DNA of 64,000 nt from Gammaproteobacteria bacterium. GTDB lineage: Bacteria > Pseudomonadota > Gammaproteobacteria > Pseudomonadales > Pseudomonadaceae. Position numbers and translations under genes: made by a program. Shown one piece after another: positions 32,059 through 41,682 of this stretch. The notes beneath the pieces are model-generated. The model searched no databases. It was not told where the DNA came from and saw only the letters and a program-made list of their open reading frames with translations. The DNA is taken from the NCBI GenBank assembly GCA_023475025.1, contig JAMCWB010000004.1, positions 124,001 to 188,000 of the forward strand. Reading direction: 5' to 3'. Every line of letters starts with the position of its first letter. Within the stretch, counting starts at the first letter, position 1.

Positions 32059-33838
32059 GCGGGTTACGCAGCAGTGACTGCAATTGCCGCCGCAGCCGTG
32101 ACGGCAATACTGGCTTGTACAACACGCTGATATCCATCTGCCGAGCCTGCTCGGCAACCTCCTGGCTGGTGTCCGCCGTCACTAATACCACCGGCCCGGA
32201 AAAGCGCTTGCTGGTCCGCAACTGGCGCACCAGTTCAATGCCGTTACTATCACCTTCCAGTCGATAATCTGCCAGCAAGACATCAACGCCGGCACGTTCA
32301 AGCTCCAGCATGACCGCTGCCGGCGTTGCGTAGCTGACTACTTGCAGCCCCCACTGGGCCAGCAGACCCTGCATCGCCTCACGATTGATAGCATCATTAT
32401 CAACAATCGCCACTGTGCCCTGCAGGCCGGGCTGCAACTGACGCAGCGTGGTGTCGGCTTGCTCGCGCCAATCGGCTTGCGGCACCTCGAACCAGAAGCG
32501 GGAACCTTGACCAGGTGCCGACACCAGCCCGGAAGGATACGCCAGCAGATGCAGCAACTGGCGACAGATAGACAACCCCAATCCTACCCCTTTATCCAGG
32601 CTTCGAGCCGGATTGGACAACTGGGTAAACTCTTCAAAGATACGCTCCTGATCAGCCGCCGTCATACCGCAGCCATCATCAACCACTGCCAGTCGCCAGC
32701 GATCAGCAGCCTGACTGAGCTCCACCCGCACCTCGCTGGCGCGTGCATGTACCAGTGCATTATTGAGGAAATTGCGTACCAGGCGTTCCAGCAGTACCGG
32801 GTCACTCTGCACCGCAGCCCGGGGCGGACATAACAGTTGCAGTTCAACACCCCGGGTGCGCGCGCTCGCCTCCATACTGGCCAGCAGCCGGCTGAGCCAG
32901 GGGTGCAGATTGATCGTCTGCAATTGCGGTTGCACCATGCCGACGCTCAAGCGGGAAATATCCAGCAGCGCATTCAGCATGTCTTGCAGCACATGGGCCG
33001 AGTCGGCCAGGCGTTTGAGCGTACTACGGGCCTCCGGGTCGGTGATACGGCCATCCAGATTCTCGATAAACAAGGTCATCGCATGCAATGGCTGGCGTAA
33101 ATCATGGCTGGAGGTTGCCAGAAAGCGTGTCTTGCTCTGACTCTCCCGCTCGGCGCGGCGCTGCGCGGCCTGCATCAAGCCCTCATTGAGAAAACCGTAG
33201 CGCAGCATGTACTCATACAGATAGGCGCCGAAGGTGCCAATCAGCGTAAAGCAGCTCAGGTACAGGCCGCTACTGAAAATAATACTGCGCGCTGAGCCGG
33301 CAGCATATTCCGCCATCAAGTAGACCAGCACAATGATCCAGGAGCCGAGAACCGCATGCCGCGTCGGCTGACCGAGCAGAAAAAAACCGGCCAGGAGCAC
33401 CAGATACAGCCCTTCATGGGTGACGCTGACCGGCAAATCAACCTGCCGTGCAGCTACGATAACCATGGCGACCATCAAACCGGTAAGGATATAGGCCAGG
33501 ATAGAAACGGCAAACGCCTGGGCTGGCGCCACCCTGGCCGGACGGGCGGAATACCAGATGGCCCAGGCCACCACCAGCAGCACAACAAGGCGCACCGGAA
33601 TGGAAATCTGGTAGATAGCAACACTCAGATAGACCCAGTCAAGCAGCATGAACAGCAACATGAAGCTGCCGGCACAGATCGCCACCACAGGCGCACGATT
33701 GGCCAGGCGCACGTGCATGTAATGGGCAAAGTCCTGCTCCAGCCCCGGACTGAAGCGCAGCTGCCGCAAGCCACGTCGCTCGGCCAGCAGCGCTGGTTCA
33801 TCCAGCGTGACCCGGTTCTGATTATCCAGATTTGACAC
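32048..33838 (-). CDS. Membrane hybrid histidine kinase with C-terminal receiver
   Basis: A 596-residue sensor. Six or so membrane spans (about 50-205) form the input region, with no sizeable periplasmic domain. A short coiled coil leads to the phospho-acceptor motif ATSSHDLRQPLHA (His245), of the type with DLRQP. The ATPase domain has NNALVHA, DDGCGM and KGVGLGLSI. A receiver follows with VDNDAINRE and phospho-acceptor Asp524 (LLADYRLEGDSNG). The gene ends tail to tail with the response regulator gene, sharing 11 bases. The stimulus is unknown. Confidence 0.92.
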   Translation of the reverse strand: MSNLDNQNRVTLDEPALLAERRGLRQLRFSPGLEQDFAHYMHVRLANRAPVVAICAGSFMLLFMLLDWVYLSVAIYQISIPVRLVVLLVVAWAIWYSARPARVAPAQAFAVSILAYILTGLMVAMVIVAARQVDLPVSVTHEGLYLVLLAGFFLLGQPTRHAVLGSWIIVLVYLMAEYAAGSARSIIFSSGLYLSCFTLIGTFGAYLYEYMLRYGFLNEGLMQAAQRRAERESQSKTRFLATSSHDLRQPLHAMTLFIENLDGRITDPEARSTLKRLADSAHVLQDMLNALLDISRLSVGMVQPQLQTINLHPWLSRLLASMEASARTRGVELQLLCPPRAAVQSDPVLLERLVRNFLNNALVHARASEVRVELSQAADRWRLAVVDDGCGMTAADQERIFEEFTQLSNPARSLDKGVGLGLSICRQLLHLLAYPSGLVSAPGQGSRFWFEVPQADWREQADTTLRQLQPGLQGTVAIVDNDAINREAMQGLLAQWGLQVVSYATPAAVMLELERAGVDVLLADYRLEGDSNGIELVRQLRTSKRFSGPVVLVTADTSQEVAEQARQMDISVLYKPVLPSRLRRQLQSLLRNPPRN

Positions 33839-33873
33839 AGTGACTCCTGCTTGTATTTTTTCTTCCCTGTCGG

Positions 33874-35403
33874 TCAGCTCGCCGGCGTCACCCGTGCATG
33901 CTGCGCAAGCCAGTCAGCTACCCTGGCCTGCTCAACCGCATTCAGGTGCAAACCCAGTTTGCTGCGCCGCCATAGTACATCCTCAGCAGTAACAGCCCAT
34001 TCATGCCGACACAGATAACGCAGCTCGGCCGCCGTCAGGCCTGCACCAAAACCCTCACCCAGATCCTCTGCGCAGCGGGCACCGGCAAGAAAGCGCCAAC
34101 AGAGCCGACCGTAACTGCGCACATAGCGTTGCCGCTGTGCTGAAGTGAGCCAGGGAAACTCTGCCGTCATTGCGTCCAGCACTACCTGCGGCTCCGTAAA
34201 ATCACCTCCCGGCAGGGGCGTATGCGCCGTCCAGGCTGGGCCCATGTAAGGAAACCAGGGCTGCAATCGCGCCAGCGCCGACTCGGCCAGGCGGCGATAG
34301 GTCGTCAACTTGCCGCCAAAAACACTGAGTAACGCCGGCTGATCAATCTCACCCTGCAAGGACAAGGTATAGTCGCGGGTTACTGCCGAGGGGTTGTCTC
34401 CGGCATCATCCAGCAAGGGCCGGACACCGGCGTAACGATGGCGAATCTGCTGGCGATCCACTGTCTGCCGGAAGTAATGCCCGACAACACCCAGCAGATA
34501 ATCTTCTTCCTCTCGGGTCGGCCTGACCTGTGCAGGGTCGCCCTGATAGTCGCGATCCGTGGTACCCACCAGGGTAAAGTCATCTTCATAGGGCAGCACA
34601 AAGACAATCCGCCGGTCTGCATTCTGCAAGATATACGCTTGCTCACCGCAATACAGACGCGGCAGGACGATATGGCTGCCCTGCACCAGGCGCAGCCCGA
34701 ACGGACTTGGCAGGTCCAGAGCGTCCTCGATCACCCGCGCAGCCCAGGGGCCGGCCGCATTCACCAGGGCACGGGCCTGCACCTCACGCACGCCATCCTC
34801 CGCCTGTAAACTGACCAACCAGTGGGTAGTCTCACGTCTAGCTCCGATACAGCGAGTGCGTGGCAATATCAGCGCCCCTGCTTCAGCGGCTTGCACGGCA
34901 TTGAGCATAACCAGCCGGGCATCATCCACCCAGCAGTCCGAATACTCGAATGCCCGGGTCAAATCCGCGCGCAACGGGTTATCCGCCGCCAGCTTGACCG
35001 CCCGTGAGCCGGGCAAGCGATCTCGACGGCCAAGATGGTCATAGAGAAACAGCCCGGCACGCAGCATCCAATGGGGCCGTAAATGACGCTCGTGCGGCAG
35101 AACAAAGCGCAACGGCCAGATGATATGCGGGGCCTTGGCCAACAGGATCTCGCGCTCATTCAGCGACTCGCGGACCAGGCGAAAGGCATACTGCTCCAGG
35201 TAGCGCAAGCCACCATGAATCAGCTTGCTGCTGGCCGAGGAGGTGTGTGCCGCCAGGTCAGCCTGCTCACAGAGCAGCACGCGCAGGCCGCGGCCAGCGG
35301 CATCATTGGCAATTCCGACGCCATTGATACCACCGCCAATCACCACCAGATCATAGCTATCATTTGCCACCGCAGCGGTGGTCACATCATCAGAGTGCTG
35401 CAT
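33874..35403 (-). CDS. glpD: Aerobic glycerol-3-phosphate dehydrogenase
   Basis: A 509-residue peripheral membrane flavoprotein oxidising glycerol 3-phosphate to DHAP with electrons to quinone. The FAD motif LVVIGGGINGVGIANDAAGR is near residue 20, SSKLIHGGLRYLEQY follows, and ALVNAAGPWA and SVFGGKLTTYRRLAE are family blocks. It is divergent from glpK, so the two probably share regulation by glycerol 3-phosphate. No glpR or glpF gene is in the window. Confidence 0.97.
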   Translation of the reverse strand: MQHSDDVTTAAVANDSYDLVVIGGGINGVGIANDAAGRGLRVLLCEQADLAAHTSSASSKLIHGGLRYLEQYAFRLVRESLNEREILLAKAPHIIWPLRFVLPHERHLRPHWMLRAGLFLYDHLGRRDRLPGSRAVKLAADNPLRADLTRAFEYSDCWVDDARLVMLNAVQAAEAGALILPRTRCIGARRETTHWLVSLQAEDGVREVQARALVNAAGPWAARVIEDALDLPSPFGLRLVQGSHIVLPRLYCGEQAYILQNADRRIVFVLPYEDDFTLVGTTDRDYQGDPAQVRPTREEEDYLLGVVGHYFRQTVDRQQIRHRYAGVRPLLDDAGDNPSAVTRDYTLSLQGEIDQPALLSVFGGKLTTYRRLAESALARLQPWFPYMGPAWTAHTPLPGGDFTEPQVVLDAMTAEFPWLTSAQRQRYVRSYGRLCWRFLAGARCAEDLGEGFGAGLTAAELRYLCRHEWAVTAEDVLWRRSKLGLHLNAVEQARVADWLAQHARVTPAS

Positions 35404-35540
35404 CTACCCCCCGTCCCTGCCCGTGTGGAAAAACAGCCCGCTGCCCCTTGGCCTGCCCGGCGCGGACGTTTAACCTGTCGGGCACAGTCACGCATTAGAT
35501 GCGCTCTACAATAACAGTAAAGCTACAGGATACCGACACC

Positions 35541-37025
35541 ATGGCCACCCACCTTCTTGCCATCGACCAGGGCACCACCAGCAGTCGGGCGATCCTGTTC
35601 GATGCCAAAGGAAAGCCACTGGGCAGCGCGCAAGAAGAGTTTCCCCAGTATTTTCCCCAGGATGGCTGGGTGGAACATGACGCCGAAGAAATCTGGCGCA
35701 GCACGCTGGATGTCTGCCGTCGCCTGCTCAGCGAGCAAAACATGCCAGCCAGCAGCATCCGCGCTATCGGCATTACCAACCAGCGCGAAACCACGCTGCT
35801 GTGGGATGCCGAGAGTGGTGAGCTGCTGCACCGCGCCATTGTCTGGCAGGATCGCCGTACCGCCGATTATTGTGCTGCGCTGAAAGCAGACGGACACGAG
35901 CCTCTGGTCAGCGAGAAAACCGGATTGTTGATCGACCCCTATTTTTCCGCAACCAAGCTACGCTGGCTGCTGGAGAACGTACCAGGCGCCAGAGACCGTG
36001 CCGAGCAAGGCAGATTGCGTTTTGGTACTGTGGATACTTTTCTGCTCTGGCGCCTGACCGGTGGCAAGGTTCATCGCACCGATGCCACCAATGCCTCTCG
36101 CACCCTGTTGTTCAATATCCAAGCCCAGACCTGGGACCCTGACTTGCTGCAGCTGTTCGACATTCCTGCCAGCCTGTTACCCGAGGTAATGGACACCGCT
36201 GCTGACTTCGGCGCAACCGATCCCGACCTGCTCGGCGCCGCGATTCCCGTTGCCGCCATGGCCGGTGACCAGCAAGCAGCACTGGTCGGGCAAGCCTGCT
36301 TTCAACCCGGCATGGTAAAAAGCACCTACGGCACCGGTTGCTTTATGGTCATGAACACGGGCGAGCAGCCCATCCGCTCCAGCAACCGGCTACTCACCAC
36401 CGTGGGTTACCGACTCCAGGGCCGGGTCACCTATGCCCTGGAAGGCAGTATTTTCGTTGCGGGTGCAGCCATTCAGTGGCTGCGTGACGGTCTCAAGCTG
36501 ATCCAGCATGCCGGTGAGACCGAGGCATTGGCCGAACAGACCGGGCATGATTGCGGCGTCTATCTGGTCCCCGCCTTTACCGGGCTGGGTGCACCCTATT
36601 GGGACCCCAGAGCTCGAGGTGCCATTTTTGGCCTGACCCGGGATACCGGCATCGCCGAGATCGTTACCGCTGGCTTGCAGTCAGTCTGCTTCCAGACCCG
36701 CGACCTGCTGGACGCCATGCAGGCTGATGGTGCTGCCAGCACCTCAGCACTGCGCGTCGATGGTGGCATGGTAGTCAACAGCTGGGTAGTGCAGTCGTTG
36801 GCCAATATCCTCGGCGTCCCCGTTGAACGGCCTGAAATAACCGAGACTACGGCGCTGGGTGTGGCCTACCTTGCTGGCCTGCAAACAGGCTTGTTCCCCG
36901 ATCTGGAGGCGATTGCCGCACAGTGGCACTGCGAGCGCGGCTTCAATCCGGACATGTCTGACAACACACGTGACCAACTGTACAAAGGTTGGCTGGATGC
37001 CGTGCGCCGGGTGCGTGAGCCCTGA
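35541..37025 (+). CDS. glpK: Glycerol kinase
   Basis: A 494-residue FGGY-family kinase making glycerol 3-phosphate. The ATG at 35541 gives the standard N-terminus [20 protein letters not shown]. The frame is open 14 codons further up to 35499 without a ribosome site. [34 protein letters not shown] and RVDGGMVVN are conserved. It is divergent from glpD across 137 bases that hold the shared promoter region. Confidence 0.97.
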   Translation: MATHLLAIDQGTTSSRAILFDAKGKPLGSAQEEFPQYFPQDGWVEHDAEEIWRSTLDVCRRLLSEQNMPASSIRAIGITNQRETTLLWDAESGELLHRAIVWQDRRTADYCAALKADGHEPLVSEKTGLLIDPYFSATKLRWLLENVPGARDRAEQGRLRFGTVDTFLLWRLTGGKVHRTDATNASRTLLFNIQAQTWDPDLLQLFDIPASLLPEVMDTAADFGATDPDLLGAAIPVAAMAGDQQAALVGQACFQPGMVKSTYGTGCFMVMNTGEQPIRSSNRLLTTVGYRLQGRVTYALEGSIFVAGAAIQWLRDGLKLIQHAGETEALAEQTGHDCGVYLVPAFTGLGAPYWDPRARGAIFGLTRDTGIAEIVTAGLQSVCFQTRDLLDAMQADGAASTSALRVDGGMVVNSWVVQSLANILGVPVERPEITETTALGVAYLAGLQTGLFPDLEAIAAQWHCERGFNPDMSDNTRDQLYKGWLDAVRRVREP

Positions 37026-37065
37026 GTCAAGCTGGCGCTCGGCCCGAGCCCAGGATGATGAAAAA

Positions 37066-37479
37066 CTAGATATCCACCCGCCCGCGCAGCTGCTTACGCT
37101 GCCCATGGCGGGTTTTTTCATCCAGGCGGCGTTTTTTTGCTGCTCGCCCGGGCTTGGTTGGCCGCCGAGGCTTGACCTCAACCAGCGCACTGTTGATCAG
37201 CTCAACCAGGCGCCGGATGGCATCGTCACGGTTCTGTTCCTGGGTACGGTATTGCTGGGCCTTGAGCACGACCACACCCTCTTTGCTGATACGCTTGTCA
37301 TTCAGCGCCAGCAATCGCTCCCGGCAATATTCCGGCAGGCTGCTGCGCTGGATATCAAAGCGCAAATGAATGGCACTGGATACCTTGTTGACGTTTTGCC
37401 CACCAGCGCCCTGGGCGCGGATCGGCAAACACTCGACCTCCGCTTCATCCAGCTCCAGGTTCTTGTCCAGTTCAATCAT
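37066..37479 (-). CDS. arfB: Alternative ribosome-rescue factor ArfB
   Basis: A 137-residue release-factor-like hydrolase that frees stalled ribosomes. The catalytic GGQ is at 26-28 in IRAQGAGGQNVNK, followed by SAIHLRFDIQRSSLPE. A basic C-terminal tail (RRPTKPGRAAKKRRLDEK) enters the mRNA channel, as in E. coli YaeJ. The start at 37479 matches the family. The open frame extends upstream into the LysR gene region and is not used. It is convergent with glpK and divergent from the LysR gene. Confidence 0.93.
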   Translation of the reverse strand: MIELDKNLELDEAEVECLPIRAQGAGGQNVNKVSSAIHLRFDIQRSSLPEYCRERLLALNDKRISKEGVVVLKAQQYRTQEQNRDDAIRRLVELINSALVEVKPRRPTKPGRAAKKRRLDEKTRHGQRKQLRGRVDI

Positions 37480-37539
37480 GTGCAGTTCTTCTGGCCTTGA
37501 GAGCGTATGCTGATACTTTAACATTGAACCTGGCATACC

Positions 37540-38439
37540 ATGGATATCCGACAACTTCAGTTTCTGATCGCACTGGATGAAACCCGCCACTTTGGTCAGG
37601 CCGCCGAGCGCTGCCATGTGACCCAGCCGAGCCTGTCAACGCGCTTACGCCAGCTCGAGGAGCAGCTGGGACTGACTCTGGTACAGCGTGACCAGCGCTT
37701 CCATGATTTCACCCCGGAAGGTAAACGTATCCTGGCCTGGGCCCGCAGCCTGATGCGGGCCCATGACGGCCTGCTGGCCGAGGCCGCAGCCTGTCGTGGT
37801 CAACTGATTGGTACCCTGCGATTGGGCATGGTGCCGCTTGCTGGTTTCAACCCCGCGCGCTTGCTGGCTCTATGGCGATCAGCACACCCTGAATTGCGGC
37901 TGCAACTGACAACACTCAGCAGCGAGCAGATCATTGATCAGCTGGCCAGCAACCAGATTGATCTGGGACTGTGCTACCTGAGTAAAATCGACGCCACCAG
38001 CTTCGACAGTCAGATCCTGGCAACGCCAGTCATGGGCCTGCTCTATGCACCAGAACATATCAGCCCACCTGGACCGCCCCTCACCTGGCAGGCCGTCGCC
38101 AGCCTGCCGCTGGGGCTGCTGTCCACCGGCATGCACTTTCGCCAGGCTGTCGACCAGGCCTTACGCAGCAGAGGGTTAACAGCCAGGCTCGTAGTCGAAA
38201 GCGATGCCGTGCAACAGCTCTTACACAGTGTCCGTTTCGGGCTCTGCGCCAGCGTAGTGCCACAAGATAGCGAACTGCTCGCCAGCAACCCTGATCTGGC
38301 CTGGAGTGCGATTTCCGAACACAGCCCGCTGGCCCCGATTGGCCTGATCATAAGGCGCCAGCAACCAGCCAGCGTAGTAGCTCAGACCTGCTTTGATGCC
38401 GCCAGACCGCTGGCGCTGGCGCCCACAGGCGAGCCATAG
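37540..38439 (+). CDS. LysR-family transcriptional regulator
   Basis: A 299-residue regulator. The N-terminal winged helix-turn-helix is MDIRQLQFLIALDETRHFGQ to about residue 60, with QPSLSTRLRQLEEQLGL as recognition helix and dimer start. An effector-binding domain fills about 90-290. It may act on fdhD-ydeP just downstream (77 bases) or on divergent arfB. A dyad TATGC...GCATA lies in the 60-base arfB-lysR gap and could be its own operator. The effector is unknown. Confidence 0.9.
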   Translation: MDIRQLQFLIALDETRHFGQAAERCHVTQPSLSTRLRQLEEQLGLTLVQRDQRFHDFTPEGKRILAWARSLMRAHDGLLAEAAACRGQLIGTLRLGMVPLAGFNPARLLALWRSAHPELRLQLTTLSSEQIIDQLASNQIDLGLCYLSKIDATSFDSQILATPVMGLLYAPEHISPPGPPLTWQAVASLPLGLLSTGMHFRQAVDQALRSRGLTARLVVESDAVQQLLHSVRFGLCASVVPQDSELLASNPDLAWSAISEHSPLAPIGLIIRRQQPASVVAQTCFDAARPLALAPTGEP

Positions 38440-38516
38440 ACAGAAATGATCGACTGATCGGCAGCAGCAATTGGACGCACCTCGGCACAGCGCCTAGCCT
38501 TGGCTGATAAACCTGC

Positions 38517-39329
38517 ATGCCAGCGAGTCTAGCTCCCATGTCCCAGCCTTCACCTGCCACCACCTTCAGCTACCAGGTGTTGCATGCCCCAGGCCAGCAA
38601 CATACTGCCTGCCTGGCTGACGAGGTCGTTGTCGCTATCAATTACAATGGGCTGAACCATGCGCTGATGATGGCCAGTCCGTGCGATCTGTATGACTATG
38701 CCATTGGCTTCAGCCTCGGCCAGGGCATTATTGAGCAGCCCCATGAACTGCTGGATATCAACATCCAACCAGCAGAGGATCACTACCAGCTGGAGCTGCA
38801 ACTGAGCAGCCGGCGGCTGTGGCAGCTCAAGCAGCAGCGCCGACAATTGGCCGGCACCTCCGGCTGCGGACTATGCGGCAGCAGTGCCCTGGAGCAAGCG
38901 CTCCCGCAATTATCAACCTTGCCCGGACACAGTCTGCCAGCGGCCTCTCACCTGGCTGGCTTACGCCAACGACTATCTGCCGCGCAAACCCGGGCACAGT
39001 CGTCTGGCGCCATGCATGCAGCCGGCTTTGTCGATGCCGACGGTGAGTTGCGACTGTGCCGCGAAGATATCGGCCGCCACAACGCCCTGGACAAACTGAT
39101 TGGCGCCATGGCCGTAGCCGAACTATCCGGCAGCGAAGGTTTTGCAGTGGTGACCAGCCGCTGTAGCCTGGAACTGGTGCACAAAGCTGTGCGCGCCGGC
39201 TTGCCGACCCTGGTCAGCCTGGCAGCGCCCAGTCAACTCAGTGTGCGCTGGGCAACGGCTTTGGGACTGAACCTGATTCATTTGCCCCAGCACGCAGCTC
39301 CACGCGTGTATCAGGCGGGGCCAGCCTGA
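38517..39329 (+). CDS. fdhD: Formate dehydrogenase sulfurtransferase accessory protein
   Basis: A 270-residue protein that passes sulfur from a cysteine desulfurase to the molybdenum cofactor of formate-dehydrogenase-type enzymes. The active loop GTSGCGLCG has Cys117 and Cys120. EDIGRHNALDKLIG and VTSRCSLELVHKA are conserved. The start is uncertain: an ATG at 38538 gives MSQPSPATT, and neither site has a clear ribosome site. Its stop overlaps the next start by one base, so its client is probably the YdeP-type protein. Confidence 0.92.
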   Translation: MPASLAPMSQPSPATTFSYQVLHAPGQQHTACLADEVVVAINYNGLNHALMMASPCDLYDYAIGFSLGQGIIEQPHELLDINIQPAEDHYQLELQLSSRRLWQLKQQRRQLAGTSGCGLCGSSALEQALPQLSTLPGHSLPAASHLAGLRQRLSAAQTRAQSSGAMHAAGFVDADGELRLCREDIGRHNALDKLIGAMAVAELSGSEGFAVVTSRCSLELVHKAVRAGLPTLVSLAAPSQLSVRWATALGLNLIHLPQHAAPRVYQAGPA

Positions 39330-41668
39330 TGAGCCACTCACCCATCTACCGCCCTTACCATGGCCCTGCTGCAGGCTGGGGCGCTCTGCGTAGTGTGACT
39401 CAGGCCTGGCTGAACAGTCGCCAGCCGCTGAAGAACCTGCGGGCCATGCTGCGTACCAACCAGCATGGCGGCTTTGACTGCCCGGGCTGTGCCTGGGGCG
39501 ATGATCCCGCTGCCGGCCCGATCAAATTCTGTGAAAACGGCGCCAAGGCGGTTAACTGGGAAGCGACCCGGCGTGCAGCGGATGCGGCGTTTTTTGCCCG
39601 CTACAGCCTGGATCAGTTACGCGCGCAATCGGATTACTGGCTGGAATACCAGGGACGCTTGACCACGCCCATGGTCCTGCACCCCGGCGCCAGCCATTAC
39701 CAGCCAATAAGCTGGGATGACGCCTTTGCCCTGATCGGCACTCATCTGCGCGCACTCGATAACCCGAACAAGGCCGAGTTCTATACCTCAGGACGCGCCA
39801 GCAATGAAGCGGCTTTCCTCTATCAGCTGATGGTCCGGGCCCTGGGTAGCAACAACTTTCCGGATTGCTCGAACATGTGCCATGAGGCCAGCGGCGTAGC
39901 CCTCAGCAGCTGTCTGGGTAATGGTAAAGGCAGCGTCACCCTGGATGATTTTGCCCAGGCGGATGCCATCTTCCTGTTTGGGCAAAACCCCGGCAGCAAT
40001 CATCCACGCATGCTGGAAACCCTTAGCCATGCTGTGCGCCGCGGCGCTCAGGTCGTCTGCTTCAACCCCTTGCGCGAGCGCGGGCTGGAGCGCTTCCAGC
40101 ATCCCCAGAGCCCGCAACAGATGCTCGGCAACAGCTCCGAGCTGACCCATAGCGCCTACTTTCGTCCTCACCTAGGCGGTGACCTGGCAGCCCTGCAAGG
40201 CATGGCCAAGTTTCTCTGGCAATGGGAGCAACAAGCACAAACCAGTGGCGCTCCGGCTATTTTCGATCATGACTTTATACAGGCCAACTGCCAAGGCCTT
40301 GAGACCTATCTGGCCCAGCTGGATGCCACACCCTGGGACAGGATTTGCCAGCAGTCGGGCCTCAGCCTGGCTGAACTTGAGCAGGCCGCTCGCCTCTATG
40401 CACAATCAGAGCGCGTGATTATCTGCTGGGCCATGGGGATTACCCAGCATCACAACTCAGTGGCCACTATCCGCGAAATCGTTAACCTGCAGTTATTGCG
40501 CGGCAACCTGGGCCGCCCTGGTAGCGGCGTATGCCCGGTGCGCGGCCACAGCAACGTTCAGGGCGACCGCACCATGGGCATCAACGAGCGCCCTGGACCG
40601 GCGTTTCTTGACGCTCTGGAGCGGCATTTCGGCTTCTCACCACCCCGCTCGCCCGGGCACAACACCGTATCCGCACTGCAAGCCATGCTGGCCGGCGAGG
40701 TTGACGTTTTCATTGGCCTGGGCGGCAACTTTGCCCAGGCCACCCCCGATAGCCAGCAGGCCCACCAGGCCCTGCGCAACTGCCAGTTAACCGTTCAGAT
40801 CAGCACCAAGCTCAACCGTAGCCACCTGACCACCGGCAAGACTGCATTGATTCTGCCTTGCCTGGGCCGCAGCGATATTGATCAACAGGCTTCAGGGCCA
40901 CAGGCAGTGACCGTGGAAGACTCCTTCAGCATGATTCATGCCTCTTATGGACAGTTGCCACCCCTATCCAGGGATATGCGCTCGGAGCCAGCCATTATTG
41001 CCGGTATCGCAGAGGCCGCGCTGGGTAACTGGCCAGTCAACTGGTCAGAATTGGTGAGCGATTACCGCCGGATTCGTCAACTGATCGCCGCCTGTATTCC
41101 CGGCTTCAGCGATTTTGAGCAACGCCTGGACACCCCCGGCGGCTTTCACCTGCCCAACCCCATTAACCAGCATCAATGGCTCACCCCGTCGGGTCGCGCC
41201 GAGTTCAATAGTTACTCGCTTCCGCCAGATAACCTGCCCGACGCTGTTCGCCGCAGCGGACAACAACCCGAACTCATTCTGCAGAGCCTGCGCTCACACG
41301 ATCAGTACAACACCACCATTTATGCCCTGGACGATCGCTATCGGGGTATTCGCGGCCAACGTCAGGTGCTCTTCATCAACGCCCTGGACCGGGAAAGACT
41401 CGGCTGGCCAGAAGGCGCCAGGGTTGATATCGAGTCGCTCTGGGATGATGCCGTGCCACGACGGGTGCACAACTTCACCCTGATCGATTATGACATTCCA
41501 TCGGGACAGGCCGCGGCCTACTACCCGGAAACCAACCCGCTGCTCCCGTTGACCAGCTATGGTGTGGACAGCTTTACCCCGACAGCCAAATTTATTGCTA
41601 TCCGCCTCTACCCATCCAGCCTGCCAATGACTCCCTTATCGGCCACAAACTGCTATCCTGAAACCTGA
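39329..41668 (+). CDS. FdhF/YdeP-family molybdopterin oxidoreductase
   Basis: A 779-residue putative molybdoenzyme. The N-terminus has GGFDCPGCAWGDD (Cys51, Cys54) and FCENGAKAVNWE (Cys68), the YdeP pattern, instead of the four-Cys set of formate dehydrogenase. SGRASNEAAFLYQ, LFGQNPGSNHPRM and GVCPVRGHSNVQGDRTMGI are family blocks for cofactor binding. The C-terminal dinucleotide-binding domain runs to about residue 760. No signal peptide is present, so it is cytoplasmic. E. coli YdeP is linked to acid resistance, but the substrate is not known. It is coupled to fdhD. Confidence 0.9.
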   Translation: MSHSPIYRPYHGPAAGWGALRSVTQAWLNSRQPLKNLRAMLRTNQHGGFDCPGCAWGDDPAAGPIKFCENGAKAVNWEATRRAADAAFFARYSLDQLRAQSDYWLEYQGRLTTPMVLHPGASHYQPISWDDAFALIGTHLRALDNPNKAEFYTSGRASNEAAFLYQLMVRALGSNNFPDCSNMCHEASGVALSSCLGNGKGSVTLDDFAQADAIFLFGQNPGSNHPRMLETLSHAVRRGAQVVCFNPLRERGLERFQHPQSPQQMLGNSSELTHSAYFRPHLGGDLAALQGMAKFLWQWEQQAQTSGAPAIFDHDFIQANCQGLETYLAQLDATPWDRICQQSGLSLAELEQAARLYAQSERVIICWAMGITQHHNSVATIREIVNLQLLRGNLGRPGSGVCPVRGHSNVQGDRTMGINERPGPAFLDALERHFGFSPPRSPGHNTVSALQAMLAGEVDVFIGLGGNFAQATPDSQQAHQALRNCQLTVQISTKLNRSHLTTGKTALILPCLGRSDIDQQASGPQAVTVEDSFSMIHASYGQLPPLSRDMRSEPAIIAGIAEAALGNWPVNWSELVSDYRRIRQLIAACIPGFSDFEQRLDTPGGFHLPNPINQHQWLTPSGRAEFNSYSLPPDNLPDAVRRSGQQPELILQSLRSHDQYNTTIYALDDRYRGIRGQRQVLFINALDRERLGWPEGARVDIESLWDDAVPRRVHNFTLIDYDIPSGQAAAYYPETNPLLPLTSYGVDSFTPTAKFIAIRLYPSSLPMTPLSATNCYPET

Positions 41669-41682
41669 CACTGCCTTCAGGG

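Noticed and set aside
36859-37500. 213-codon plus-strand ORF across the glpK end and arfB
   Set aside because: It overlaps glpK in another frame and arfB in antisense, and both are secure.
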